Source of the DNA: Aquiflexum sp. TKW24L | GTDB taxonomy: Bacteria > Bacteroidota > Bacteroidia > Cytophagales > Cyclobacteriaceae | Length of the DNA: 64,000 bases | Direction: 5' to 3' | NCBI RefSeq assembly: GCF_023502205.1 | Contig: NZ_JAMFLG010000026.1 | Span: 1-64,000, forward strand | Shown here: piece after piece, positions 44,338 to 55,115 of the stretch | Numbering within the stretch: position 1 is the stretch's first letter | Layout of the letters: each line of letters opens with the position of its first letter | Program-made: the position numbers and the translations under genes | The notes under the pieces: generated by a model | Told to the model about the DNA's origin: nothing | Databases searched by the model: none | What the model saw: only the letters and a program-made list of their open reading frames with translations

Positions 44338-45375
44338 ATGGTAATCAGGAAAGCTATAGAAAGCGATAACTTGGGTCTATTATCCCTAACAAAATCTTGC
44401 CCAATGGATGGTAAGATTAAATTAATGATCGATAGACAGCCGGACTATTTCTCGCTTTTGAGGCTGAAAGGGGATTATTTTTTATTGGTGGCATTGGACA
44501 ATGACAAAATTGTAGGCGCTATTGCGTACCATATAAAGCAGGTTTACATCAATCACTCTCCTGAAATCACAGGGTACATTTCGGACCTCAAGGTCCTTCC
44601 GGAATACAGAAACTCATTGACCACCTACCGCTTGTTAAAGGCCATTGTTGAAATTATTGAACAGCAGAAGATTGAGATAAACTTTATTCTGACAGCCAAG
44701 GGGAATGAATTGGTCGCAAAGGTTTTGGAAGGAAGGGCGGGATTGCCTCTTGCCAAAAAGGTCTGTGAGTTTTACGTATTCCAGTTTTTGCCAAAAATTA
44801 AACCGGGAAATTCAAAATATTCGATCGTTCCCTTTCAAGAAAAATACAGAAAACCATCCATAGCATTCCTGAACAGCCGCAACAGCAAATTACAATTTGG
44901 TACATTGGTAGATCACAAAGAAAAAATAGAAGGAGATCAAGCTTGGATGATATTCCACGATAGTCAAATCATTGGCTTTGTCAGTGTTATTGACATGGAG
45001 CCTTACAAACAAAATGTGGTAATGAATATTCCGCTTTCGGTAACCTGGCAACTTAAACTTTACCGATTGTTCTTTCCCTCTTTTCAGCCTCCCAAAATAA
45101 ATAAACCCATCAGGATGCATCATGTCAAGCATTTGGCTGTGGCAAAAGGAAATATGGATTGCACCATTGCTCTTATTCATCAGGCCAGGCATTATGCCCA
45201 TCAAAAAGGCATGACTTTTTTGAGTTATGGTCTGGACAAAAAAAATGAGCTCACAAAAAAAATTCAGCCCTTATCCACAGCAAAATTTGAATCTGAAGGC
45301 TTTGTCCTTCAACGGCCCAAAATGAAGACTGTAAATATTTCAATGCCCTTTCATGAGAATTTTTACCTAGTGTAA
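44338..45375 (+). CDS. Two-domain GNAT-like protein
   Basis: A 345-aa protein with two GNAT-like halves. The first (1-165) shows IVGAIAYHIKQVYIN and YISDLKVLPEYRNSLTTYRLLKAI, where the usual RGxGxG loop is degraded. The second (180-345) shows AWMIFHDSQIIGFVSVIDME and MHHVKHLAVAKGNMDCTIALIHQARHYA. Both acyl-CoA loops are atypical, so an acyl-ACP or other donor is possible. It begins the operon and ends 19 bases before the ADO-like gene. Acyl transfer to a lipid head group is only a suggestion. Confidence 0.6.
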   Translation: MVIRKAIESDNLGLLSLTKSCPMDGKIKLMIDRQPDYFSLLRLKGDYFLLVALDNDKIVGAIAYHIKQVYINHSPEITGYISDLKVLPEYRNSLTTYRLLKAIVEIIEQQKIEINFILTAKGNELVAKVLEGRAGLPLAKKVCEFYVFQFLPKIKPGNSKYSIVPFQEKYRKPSIAFLNSRNSKLQFGTLVDHKEKIEGDQAWMIFHDSQIIGFVSVIDMEPYKQNVVMNIPLSVTWQLKLYRLFFPSFQPPKINKPIRMHHVKHLAVAKGNMDCTIALIHQARHYAHQKGMTFLSYGLDKKNELTKKIQPLSTAKFESEGFVLQRPKMKTVNISMPFHENFYLV

Positions 45376-45394
45376 TTTCTAAACCAAAAACCGT

Positions 45395-46135
45395 ATGAAA
45401 AATCAAGTCCAAATGCCCGAACCTGAAGTGCTGCACAGCGGAATAATCACAGACATTCTTTCCCAGGCCATTACGGGGGAATTGATAGGAATGTCAAACT
45501 TTGCTTCATTGGCAGGCACCATTGATGATTACCATGAAAAAATGGAGTCTGTGGAACATGCGAATTGTGAAAGGCAACATGCGGAAGGTTTTATATCTAT
45601 CTGTGAAAAATATGGGCTTGAACCCACCATCAACTTGGAGGGATATTATTGGAAATCTGTAAGGGAATCCTTTTTGAAATATGCCAGACAGAAGGATTAT
45701 ATAGGCTGTCTTATTATCCAGGAAGTAATGCTGGAGTGCTTTGCGGTAAGCATGTACCATGATGTGGGAAAATCAATTCCCGGTTCTATTGGAGAGCTTT
45801 TTCTAGCTATTTCCCGTGAAGAAGAGGAACATATTGAGCATTCAATTGATATCCTCAAGGCTGAAATGGAAAAAGACCCAGAGAGCTTTACCCAAAAAAT
45901 GAAAGAAATCCATAAAGATTGTATGTATATCCTAGCAGAATGGACCGCAAAAACTGACTTGAAAGGACATTGTGGGGTATGCAAAGGAGATTGTATGAAG
46001 AATTCACTGAATCAAATTGACCTCGACATCACTAGTTTGAGAGGAAATGCGATGAATCTTTACTTGAGAACCTTAGATAGAATCGGTCTTCCCTCCCAAA
46101 AAACTATTGAATGGATAATCAACCTCCCCAATTGA
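45395..46135 (+). CDS. ado: Ferritin-like protein homologous to aldehyde-deformylating oxygenase
   Basis: A 246-aa ferritin-like di-iron protein. Compared from memory with the Synechococcus elongatus PCC 7942 enzyme, all six metal ligands are kept: E29 in ITGELIGM, E59 and H62 in CERQHAEGF, E114 in IIQEVMLECFAVSMY, and E143 and H146 in SREEEEHIEH. The CLIIQ..ECFA segment is almost the same as cyanobacterial CLLIQ..IECFA. The family turns long-chain aldehydes into alkanes plus formate. An insertion near 191-203 with HCGVCKGDC, absent from cyanobacterial enzymes as I recall them, is unusual. The gene overlaps the AAR-like gene by 25 bases. Confidence 0.8.
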   Translation: MKNQVQMPEPEVLHSGIITDILSQAITGELIGMSNFASLAGTIDDYHEKMESVEHANCERQHAEGFISICEKYGLEPTINLEGYYWKSVRESFLKYARQKDYIGCLIIQEVMLECFAVSMYHDVGKSIPGSIGELFLAISREEEEHIEHSIDILKAEMEKDPESFTQKMKEIHKDCMYILAEWTAKTDLKGHCGVCKGDCMKNSLNQIDLDITSLRGNAMNLYLRTLDRIGLPSQKTIEWIINLPN

Positions 46136-47187
46136 AATTTGCTGTTATTGGGCATCAAGACAACTGGAAAAAAATCATCGGCTTTGTCAACAGCATCAGA
46201 AAATCCGAAGGAAATTCAAATCTTTCCCTTGAATCAATCAGGGAAATCTACCATTACTTTCCTCCTTCCAAGCTCTTTGATATTGAAATCAACTCCAATT
46301 CCGGGAAAATAGAAGGATACTATATCGAATCTTTCATGCCTCCCGACGGATTGGGAGTTGGTAAAATTTGGGATAACCTGGGCAAAACAAAGGCAGCTTG
46401 CGAAAAAGCAGCTGTCCTTGGGGCTGACATTGTTGCGTTGGGAGGATTTACCTCAATTGTATTGGAATCGGGCACAGAAAAATTCACTGCCATTAACAAT
46501 ACCAAATTCACAACCGGAAATACCCTGACAGCAGCAATCATAACAGATAGCATCCAAAAAGCAGCTTTACGTTGGGGACCCTCATTAAAGGAATCAAATC
46601 TCCTTTTCATTGGCTCAACAGGAGATATTGGATCTGCCTGTGTAAGGTACTTTGCCGGAAAAGTAAAAAAGTTGCTTCTCAATGCACGGCAATCGGGGCC
46701 GCTGACTTCCCAAGAATTTGAATTAAAAAAACAGGGATTTGATTGCGAAAGTGATACTGATGTCCGCACCATCCTGCCAAAGGCTGATTATATTATCTGT
46801 GTGGCAAGTTCAGTTCTTCCCACTAATTATGGGAATTTATTAAAGAAAGATGCTATCATCTGTGATGCCGGATACCCCAAAAATCTCAGTTTGGATGATA
46901 TAAATTCAACCCAAAAAATCTATGCCGGTGGCATGTGCTTGGTAGAAAATGGGTATCGATTTTACCCAGATCATTTTCAAAAAAACATCTATGAGTTTCC
47001 TTTGCCCAATATTTCACATGGTTGTACAATGGAATCGGTGGTATTGGCACTTGAAGTCAAGGCGGTTTCATTTTCCCAAGGCAGGGGAAATATTACGGTA
47101 GAAAATATGGATTATATACTTAAGGCAGCGAAAAAACATGGAATCGTAACTGCACCATTTTTTAATTCTTCGGGACTATTAAATTAA
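46111..47187 (+). CDS. aar: Long-chain acyl-ACP reductase homologue (cyanobacterial AAR type)
   Basis: A 358-aa NADPH-dependent enzyme like cyanobacterial AAR, which reduces acyl-ACP to fatty aldehyde. Shared segments: YYIESFMPP, ADIVALGGFTSIV (cyanobacteria: ISALGGFTSII), KFTTGNTLTAAII, the Rossmann loop GSTGDIGSACVRYF (168-181), ADYIICVASS, CDAGYPKNL, and HGCTMESVVLALE with C305 aligned to the active-site Cys294 of the 7942 enzyme, then FSQGRGNITVENM. It starts inside the last 25 bases of the ADO-like gene, as expected for coupled translation, and is followed after 6 bases by the BtaA-like gene. Confidence 0.85.
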   Translation: MDNQPPQLKFAVIGHQDNWKKIIGFVNSIRKSEGNSNLSLESIREIYHYFPPSKLFDIEINSNSGKIEGYYIESFMPPDGLGVGKIWDNLGKTKAACEKAAVLGADIVALGGFTSIVLESGTEKFTAINNTKFTTGNTLTAAIITDSIQKAALRWGPSLKESNLLFIGSTGDIGSACVRYFAGKVKKLLLNARQSGPLTSQEFELKKQGFDCESDTDVRTILPKADYIICVASSVLPTNYGNLLKKDAIICDAGYPKNLSLDDINSTQKIYAGGMCLVENGYRFYPDHFQKNIYEFPLPNISHGCTMESVVLALEVKAVSFSQGRGNITVENMDYILKAAKKHGIVTAPFFNSSGLLN

Positions 47188-47193
47188 TAAATC

Positions 47194-48306
47194 ATGGACA
47201 AGAAAACTTCAGGACAAGTTCAGATCAACAACTTGATTTTTACTAACAACTGGGAAGACCCATTGGTAGATGAAAAAGTCATGCAAATCGAAAAAGGTGA
47301 TAATGTATTTGCCATCACCTCAGGGAGTTGTAACGCCTTGGGCTTTCTCAGGTTTGAACCGGCAAATGTTTACTGTGTGGACATCAATCCTACCCAGAAC
47401 TATTTGATGGAATTGAAACAAGCCGCTTTTAGAAGGCTTGAATATGAAGAAATGATGGCGTTTTTTGGAGTATTCCCATCGAAAAAAAGAATGGAATATT
47501 ATCACATATTGAAAAAAGACTTATCTGAAAATGCGCTTCAATTTTGGGATGGACAATCCTCAATAATCTGTAAAGGTATTTTAATGAATGGGAGGTTTGA
47601 AAAATTTATAAAAATGGCAGGACGCACCATCCGAATCATCCAAGGTCAGAAAAAAACCAAGAATTTTTTTGAATTAAATGATTTAGAAAAACAAAGTGAT
47701 TTTTACTTTAACCATTGGAACAACAGATTTTGGAAATGGATTTTCGCCCTATTGTTCAACAAGAAAAGATTGGCCAAAAAAGGGTTGATTGCCGACTACT
47801 TTCATTTTGACGATGGGAGTAGTTCATTTTCAGAGAGTTTCCAGAAAAGGGCTGCACATGCCTTTTGCGATATCCCTGCCAAAGAAAATTACTTTCTCCG
47901 CCTGTATCTGTTGGGAAATTATGATATAAAAGAAACCCTGCCTCCCTACCTTCAGCAAGAGAATTTTTCTACGATCAAATCTAGGGTAGATCGAATCAAA
48001 ACGGTAACCGAAGACAGTAAATATTGGCTTGAAAAACAACCTGATGATTTCTTTGATGCCTTGGCACTATCTAATATTTGTGAGCTTATGGATGAAAAAG
48101 ATACTGAAAAACTGTTTTCTGAGGTTTTGAGAACATCAAAAAATAATGCAAAAATTGTCTTTCGTAACCTTATGATTCCTAGGGAAGTACCGGCCAATCT
48201 TCAACCCAACATCATCAAAGATGTGGAGCTAAGCAGGCATATCCAATATTTAGATAGGTCATTTGTTTATGGAAAAGTTGCAGCCTATACGGTATCAAAA
48301 CCGTAG
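47194..48306 (+). CDS. BtaA-like SAM aminocarboxypropyl transferase (DUF3419)
   Basis: A 370-aa protein of the BtaA/DUF3419 type. Marks are NNWEDPLVDEKVM (18-30), equal to the CWEDPxVD element of BtaA, the SAM-binding VFAITSGSCNALGF and VYCVDINPTQNYLMELKQAA (60-79), and a C-terminal SRHIQYLDRSFVYGKVAAY, like the DRSxFYG end of BtaA. BtaA transfers 3-amino-3-carboxypropyl from SAM to diacylglycerol in betaine-lipid synthesis. No BtaB methyltransferase is near, so the product may be unmethylated or a different acceptor may be used. It is the last gene of the operon. Confidence 0.72.
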   Translation: MDKKTSGQVQINNLIFTNNWEDPLVDEKVMQIEKGDNVFAITSGSCNALGFLRFEPANVYCVDINPTQNYLMELKQAAFRRLEYEEMMAFFGVFPSKKRMEYYHILKKDLSENALQFWDGQSSIICKGILMNGRFEKFIKMAGRTIRIIQGQKKTKNFFELNDLEKQSDFYFNHWNNRFWKWIFALLFNKKRLAKKGLIADYFHFDDGSSSFSESFQKRAAHAFCDIPAKENYFLRLYLLGNYDIKETLPPYLQQENFSTIKSRVDRIKTVTEDSKYWLEKQPDDFFDALALSNICELMDEKDTEKLFSEVLRTSKNNAKIVFRNLMIPREVPANLQPNIIKDVELSRHIQYLDRSFVYGKVAAYTVSKP

Positions 48307-48366
48307 GTTTCTAGTCCATAGAGCATGAAAATTGAGGTTCATATTTTAGGAGTTGAGAAAAATTAT

Positions 48367-49047
48367 TTAGCTAAAAATAAAATCAACCGCCGACTCTGCA
48401 TGAAGCTGCGTCGTGGAAATCAAAGGGAAATCAGTTTCCACCTGTTTGATCAGTAGCGGCAATTCGGTACAACCCATGATCATCCCTTCGGCTCCTTTTT
48501 CTTTCAAAAGTTTCATTTGTTCCAAATAGAAAGCTTTGGCTTCATTGGTAAATTTTCCAAGTGTGAGCTCCTTGGAGACGTAATAATGCGATTGGTCCAA
48601 GTAGGCAGCATCAGGAATATTGGTGTCAATGTCAAAATAGGATTTGAGGTACTTGGGAATGAAATCACCCGTCATCGTCGGTTTGTTTCCTAACAGTCCG
48701 AGGGTTTTCAACCCTTGTTTTTGGGCACTTTTTCCGATGGCATCAGCAATATGGAGAATAGGGATATTGATTTTTGGTTGGACGAAATCATATACCATGT
48801 GGGGGGTATTGGCACAAATGATAATCCCCTCTGCTCCGCCTGATTCAAGTTTTTTAGCAATTTCCAAGTAAGTTTTGTTGATCAAGTCTTTGTCCTGTTC
48901 CCGCATCAGTTGGATGTTTTGACTGTAGATCAGAAGGGGTGGATTTTGGTCATGACCCATGCGTTCGCCGGCAAGTTCATTGATCAATTTGTAGTATTCT
49001 ATTGTGGAGTGCCATGATGTCCCTCCAATCAATCCTAGTAGTTTCAT
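48367..49047 (-). CDS. Aspartate/glutamate racemase-family protein
   Basis: A 226-aa cofactor-independent racemase. The two catalytic Cys are in IICANTPHMVYD and MGCTELPLLI; GLIGGTSWHSTIEYYKLIN is the usual start. Length fits the aspartate racemase group. A frame open to 49134 adds 29 residues derived from repeat DNA, so the ATG at 49047 (KLLGLIGG) is preferred. It is convergent with the lipid operon, 60 bases away, and probably independent. Confidence 0.87.
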   Translation of the reverse strand: MKLLGLIGGTSWHSTIEYYKLINELAGERMGHDQNPPLLIYSQNIQLMREQDKDLINKTYLEIAKKLESGGAEGIIICANTPHMVYDFVQPKINIPILHIADAIGKSAQKQGLKTLGLLGNKPTMTGDFIPKYLKSYFDIDTNIPDAAYLDQSHYYVSKELTLGKFTNEAKAFYLEQMKLLKEKGAEGMIMGCTELPLLIKQVETDFPLISTTQLHAESAVDFIFS

Positions 49048-49215
49048 GATGGGAAAGTAAGTTTTTTGTCGGGATGGCTTTGTGAGGAAAGGTACAGTTG
49101 GAATTAATTCTCTCGTAAAGACGCTGAGGCGCAAAAATTGAAAAGAGCAATTTTGTTATCCTGCTTCTCCAGAAGCTGGATTTATAATTTCTCGCAAAGA
49201 CGCTGAGTCGCAAAA

Positions 49216-49441
49216 AAAATTCAAGAGAAAAAAACTCATTCCATCCTGCTTCTGCAAATGGATCCGTTATCCAGCTTCTCCAGAAGCTGGATTTAATTCT
49301 TTCGCAAAGACGCAGAGGAAAAGGAAAAAAAATTCAAGAGAAAAAAACTCATTCCATCCTGCTTCTGCAAATGGATCCGCTATCCAGCTTCTCCAGAAGC
49401 TGGATTTAATTCTTTCGCAAAGACGCAGAGGAAAAGGAAAA
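49216..49441. repeat. Tandem duplication, period 113 bp
   Basis: Two nearly identical 113-bp copies (marker TCAAGAG at 49221 and 49334) each contain the perfect 11-bp hairpin ATCCAGCTTCT/AGAAGCTGGAT, a CCTGCTTCTGCAAATGGATCC segment and a TCGCAAAGACGCAGAGG segment. It looks like a recent unequal duplication of spacer DNA. Confidence 0.8.
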
Positions 49442-49533
49442 AAAGAGGAGAATTAAAAATGCTGAATGAAAAATGTTTGGGAGGCACTATCATCGGCGGG
49501 GGATATAATCCTGAACGGGTCAAATAATAATAA

Positions 49534-49571
49534 CCCCGAGTTACTCCCGAGCTATCGGGAGCAACTCGGGG
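49534..49571. repeat. Long hairpin with CCCCGAGTT/AACTCGGGG arms
   Basis: CCCCGAGTTACTCCCGA and TCGGGAGCAACTCGGGG pair over 17 positions with one mismatch, around the loop GCTA. No U-run follows. Smaller relatives of the CCCGA palindrome occur near 3815 and 13145, so this is a dispersed element family. Confidence 0.75.
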
Positions 49572-49804
49572 CTAGAAACGAAAACCGAGATTCTGCTTTT
49601 TGGCCGAAACAATGGAAATTATGAATTAAGATCTCCGCCAAAAACAGGGATGTTCAAAATCCTTTGCGCCCCATTGCGAAACCTTCCATTCCTTGCATTA
49701 AAAAAAGTGCCTCACGCCGAGGCGCAAAAAATGAAAAGAGAAAAAAGCTAACGCTATCCTGCTTCTCTAGAAGCTGGATTTAATTCTCTCGCAAAAGACG
49801 ATGA

Positions 49805-51571
<1,767 letters not shown>

Positions 51572-51673
51572 ATCCCAGCCAATATTAAGTGATAGGTAAC
51601 AAAAGGTAAAGAGGGGTTTCTCCTTGTCACTTTCTGTTACCTTTACTTTTCAAATGGCATTTTAAGTAATAAT

Positions 51674-53473
51674 ATGGACAAAAATCAAGCGGCAGGCTTA
51701 ATCTTATTTGCAGCAGTATTGCTGATTTATTCGGTTTTCTTTGCTACCACTCCCGAACCACTACCGGAAGAATCTAATCCTGTGACACAGACAATCCCTC
51801 AGGAAACCACGGATGTCGACACCATTACCCAAGAGATAATCGAGCCTGATAGTATTCAAGACCTTATTGCTCAGCGTCAGTTTGGGATTTTTGCTGCCAT
51901 GACCAAAGGAACTGAGGAAGAAGTGGTATTGGAAAATGACGTGATGGCAGTTACTTTTTCTACCAAAGGCGCCGAAATCACCAAAGTCGAACTGAAGGAA
52001 TTCAAAACCTGGGACCAGAGACCTCTGATTTTGCTAGACAGTGAAACTTCAGACCTGAGTTACTCAATCCAGACCGATAAAGGATCTTTAAGCTTAAACG
52101 ACTTCTACTTCAGCCCTTCGGCTTCAACTGTGGATGTAAAAGGGACTCCTTCCTCAATTCTAACTTTTATTGCAAAATCAGGAAATGGGGCAATCACAAG
52201 GACTTATTCCCTTACGGAAGGTTCTTATGTTTTGGACAAATCACTTGAGTTTTCCGGACTCTCCAATAGTTTGAAAGACACTACTGTTCAGATCAATTGG
52301 GATAACAGACTAATCAGACAGGAGCAGGATATTGAAGAATCCAGAAGAAAAACCAACATCAACTTCTTTACACTTGAAGGCAGCCATGATTACCTCAGCG
52401 CAACCTCGGATGAGGCGGATGATGAAGTAACGGAACCTTTGAAATGGGTTAGTTTTAGCCAAAGGTTTTTCACCAGCGGGATCATTGCGGGGGATAATTT
52501 CCGATCCGGCAAGATGAATCAGCAGACTCCGAAAGACACCTTATCCATCAAAAATGTTCAGGTTGGTTTGGTTCTTCCTTTGGTAGACAACAAAGCTGAC
52601 CTGAGTTATTATTTTGGTCCAAACAGGTATAATACCCTGAAAAAGATCACTCTAGGGTTTGAAAACAATGTTGATATGGGCTATTTCTTTGTCAGCTGGG
52701 TAAACAAGTACATCATTGTCAACCTTTTTCAATTCCTTGAAAAATACTTCTCCAATTACGGGATTATCATCATACTCATCGTCTTGATCATCAAGATTGC
52801 CCTGACACCATTGACCTACAAGTCATATATCGGCATGGCAAAAATGAGGGTAATCAAACCTGAAATCGATGAGCTAAAAGCAAAATATCCTGACGATCCT
52901 ACCAAGATGCAGCAAGAGCAGATGAAGCTCTTTGGGCAGTTGGGCGTGAGTCCGATATCAGGATGTCTTCCTTTGGTATTCCAGATGCCATTTCTTTTTG
53001 CGATGTTCTTTTTCTTTCCAAATGCGATCGAACTCAGACAAGAATCATTCCTTTGGGCACATGATCTGTCCACTTATGATTCCATCCTGAGGTTGCCGTT
53101 TACGATACCTTTCTATGGTTCACACGTGAGTTTGTTCACCATATTGATGACAGTGTCGCAGATAGCTTATACCCACTTCAATAACCAACTGACTGCACAG
53201 ACCGGTCCGATGAAAAATCTGGGTTACATCATGCCTGTGGTATTTATGTTTGTGTTGAATTCCTTCCCTGCGGCATTAAGTTTTTATTATTTTGTCTCCA
53301 ACATGGTAACTTTCGGACAACAGGCATTGATCAAATTGTTTGTGGATGATGCGAAAATCAGAGAAAAAATAGAGCAGAACAAAGTGAAAAATGTCGACAA
53401 GAAAAAGTCAAAATTTCAGCAAAAGCTTGAAGATGCCATGAAAGCGGCGGACGCCAATAAGAAAAGTAAATAA
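51674..53473 (+). CDS. yidC: Membrane protein insertase YidC
   Basis: A 599-aa YidC/Oxa1 insertase. The first membrane helix (about 7-23) is followed by a large periplasmic beta-sandwich (about 60-340) and five C-terminal helices, beginning NYGIIIILIVLIIKIALTPLTYKSYIGMAKM and including ISGCLPLVFQMPFLFAMFFFFP. The conserved cytoplasmic-loop Arg/Lys patch is present. A basic tail (KKKSKFQQKLEDAMKAADANKKSK) may contact ribosomes. The gene order pyrG-yidC is usual in Bacteroidota. Confidence 0.95.
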   Translation: MDKNQAAGLILFAAVLLIYSVFFATTPEPLPEESNPVTQTIPQETTDVDTITQEIIEPDSIQDLIAQRQFGIFAAMTKGTEEEVVLENDVMAVTFSTKGAEITKVELKEFKTWDQRPLILLDSETSDLSYSIQTDKGSLSLNDFYFSPSASTVDVKGTPSSILTFIAKSGNGAITRTYSLTEGSYVLDKSLEFSGLSNSLKDTTVQINWDNRLIRQEQDIEESRRKTNINFFTLEGSHDYLSATSDEADDEVTEPLKWVSFSQRFFTSGIIAGDNFRSGKMNQQTPKDTLSIKNVQVGLVLPLVDNKADLSYYFGPNRYNTLKKITLGFENNVDMGYFFVSWVNKYIIVNLFQFLEKYFSNYGIIIILIVLIIKIALTPLTYKSYIGMAKMRVIKPEIDELKAKYPDDPTKMQQEQMKLFGQLGVSPISGCLPLVFQMPFLFAMFFFFPNAIELRQESFLWAHDLSTYDSILRLPFTIPFYGSHVSLFTILMTVSQIAYTHFNNQLTAQTGPMKNLGYIMPVVFMFVLNSFPAALSFYYFVSNMVTFGQQALIKLFVDDAKIREKIEQNKVKNVDKKKSKFQQKLEDAMKAADANKKSK

Positions 53474-53479
53474 CAAATG

Positions 53480-53508
53480 AGGCCTGAAAAGGCCTTTTTT
53501 GTTTTTTC
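53480..53508 (+). terminator. Intrinsic terminator after yidC
   Basis: AGGCC and GGCCT pair around TGAAAA and are followed by TTTTTGTTTTTT. It lies seven bases after the yidC stop codon. Confidence 0.8.
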
Positions 53509-53573
53509 CTCTTGGTCGTTAAACCTCAGACTATTAACATTATCAGCCAAGGACTGTGGATAACAATTCGTTT

Positions 53574-53600
53574 CAGGCAAAAATTTAAATGATATATTTG
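53574..53600 (+). promoter_or_regulatory. Candidate promoter of the MBL hydrolase gene
   Basis: TATATTTG at 53593-53600 matches TAnnTTTG and is preceded, 19 bases upstream, by a TTT that fits the -33 element except for its last base (TTTC for TTTG). It lies 32 bases upstream of the ATG at 53632. Confidence 0.55.
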
Positions 53601-53631
53601 TAAGTAGCGCATTAAAATTATTCTCGCAACC

Positions 53632-54315
53632 ATGATCAAACTGACCTATTTTGGACATTCGTCCTATCTTGTAGAAATCAACGATACCAAAATTCTTTTT
53701 GACCCATTTATCAGCCCCAATTCCAAAGCTGCAAAAATAGATGTCGCTTCTATCAAAGCTGACTATGTATTGCTCAGTCACGGACATGAAGACCATGTCG
53801 CAGATGCTGAATCCATCACCAAGGCCAACAACGCTGTCCTGGTTTCCAATTATGAGATTGCTGTTTGGTTTGCCCAAAAAGGAGTAGAAAAGTACCATCC
53901 CATGAATATCGGAGGCAGTAAGGTCTTCGATTTTGGTAAGGTAAAATATGTGAATGCCATCCACAGCAGCACTTTGCCGGATGGCTCTTCCGGTGGCAAT
54001 CCCGGCGGATTTGTAATCAAGCATGCTAATGGATGCTTTTACTATGCGGGTGATACGGCCCTTACTTACGACATGAAGCTGATCAGTGAGGAATTTAAAA
54101 TTGATTTTGCCATCTTGCCCATCGGAGATAATTTCACCATGGATATCCATGATGCCATCAAAGCCGCAGAATTTGTCGGAACAAATAAGATTGTTGGGAT
54201 GCATTACGACACCTTCCCTTACATTGAAATAGATTTGGACGCTGCAAAAAAAGCAGTTTCCGAGGCAGGAAAAGAATTGATTTTGCTTAATATTGGTGAC
54301 AGTATTACCCTCTGA
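53632..54315 (+). CDS. UPF0173-type metal-dependent hydrolase (MBL fold)
   Basis: A 227-aa metallo-beta-lactamase-fold hydrolase. The metal motif [12 protein letters not shown] gives H50, H52, D54 and H55; [11 protein letters not shown] and [13 protein letters not shown] complete the second metal site. [10 protein letters not shown] is the usual start. The substrate is unknown; the family occurs beside many pathways. parA starts 7 bases after its stop codon, so they are likely co-transcribed. Confidence 0.9.
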   Translation: MIKLTYFGHSSYLVEINDTKILFDPFISPNSKAAKIDVASIKADYVLLSHGHEDHVADAESITKANNAVLVSNYEIAVWFAQKGVEKYHPMNIGGSKVFDFGKVKYVNAIHSSTLPDGSSGGNPGGFVIKHANGCFYYAGDTALTYDMKLISEEFKIDFAILPIGDNFTMDIHDAIKAAEFVGTNKIVGMHYDTFPYIEIDLDAAKKAVSEAGKELILLNIGDSITL

Positions 54316-54322
54316 AATATAT

Positions 54323-55102
54323 ATGGGAAAAGTTATCGCAATTGCTAACCAAAAAGGAGGCGTAGGAAAAACCACTACCGCCATGAACCTGGCAGCAAGT
54401 CTCGCAGTTTTGGAATTTAAAACATTGGTCATTGATGCGGATCCGCAGGCCAATACGACCTCAGGCCTTGGCCACGATCCAAAAGAAATAGACACAAGTA
54501 TATATGAATGCATGGTGGATGGGATCGATATCCACACCATCATCCTCAAAACAGAAATAGAAAACCTCGAACTCGTTCCTTCCCACATTGACCTAGTGGG
54601 TGCAGAGGTAGAGATGATCAATCTCGAAAACAGGGAAGAGAAAATGAAATCTGTGATCCACCTTGTCAAAGATAAATATGACTTTGTGATCATCGATTGT
54701 TCTCCCTCATTGGGATTGATTACCATCAATGCCCTTACGGCTGCCAATTCGGTAATTATTCCTGTTCAATGCGAATACTTCGCCCTTGAAGGCTTGGGCA
54801 AATTACTAAACACCATCAAAATCATTCAGACGAGACTGAATCCGGATCTGGAAATCGAAGGAATCCTTCTGACCATGTACGACGTCAGGCTGAGACTTTC
54901 CAACCAGGTCGTAGAGGAAGTAAGGATGCATTTCAAAAATCTGGTTTTTGACACCATCATCCCAAGAAACGTCCGTCTGAGTGAATCTCCAAGTTTCGGT
55001 CTCCCTGTGATTGCCTTTGATGCAGAAGGAAAAGGAGCCGTTGCTTACCTCAACCTTGCCCACGAAATCGCAGTTAAAAACGGCAAGGAGAAAGTTAACT
55101 GA
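54323..55102 (+). CDS. parA: Chromosome-partitioning ATPase ParA (Soj)
   Basis: A 259-aa deviant Walker-type ATPase. The P-loop KGGVGKTTT lies at 11-19, [16 protein letters not shown] is the A' region and [15 protein letters not shown] the Walker B region. It works with ParB in origin segregation. A frame open to 54293 overlaps the hydrolase gene and is not conserved; the ATG at 54323 gives the standard [13 protein letters not shown] start. Confidence 0.95.
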   Translation: MGKVIAIANQKGGVGKTTTAMNLAASLAVLEFKTLVIDADPQANTTSGLGHDPKEIDTSIYECMVDGIDIHTIILKTEIENLELVPSHIDLVGAEVEMINLENREEKMKSVIHLVKDKYDFVIIDCSPSLGLITINALTAANSVIIPVQCEYFALEGLGKLLNTIKIIQTRLNPDLEIEGILLTMYDVRLRLSNQVVEEVRMHFKNLVFDTIIPRNVRLSESPSFGLPVIAFDAEGKGAVAYLNLAHEIAVKNGKEKVN

Positions 55103-55115
55103 TCGAACACATACT

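Noticed and set aside
51595-51641. GGTAACA/TGTTACC pair after pyrG as a terminator
   Set aside because: The loop is over 30 bases and there is no clear U-run, so support is too weak.
53416-54747. A 443-codon open frame on the minus strand
   Set aside because: It lies opposite the MBL hydrolase and parA genes, which have clear motifs; its translation shows no family features and is a shadow frame.
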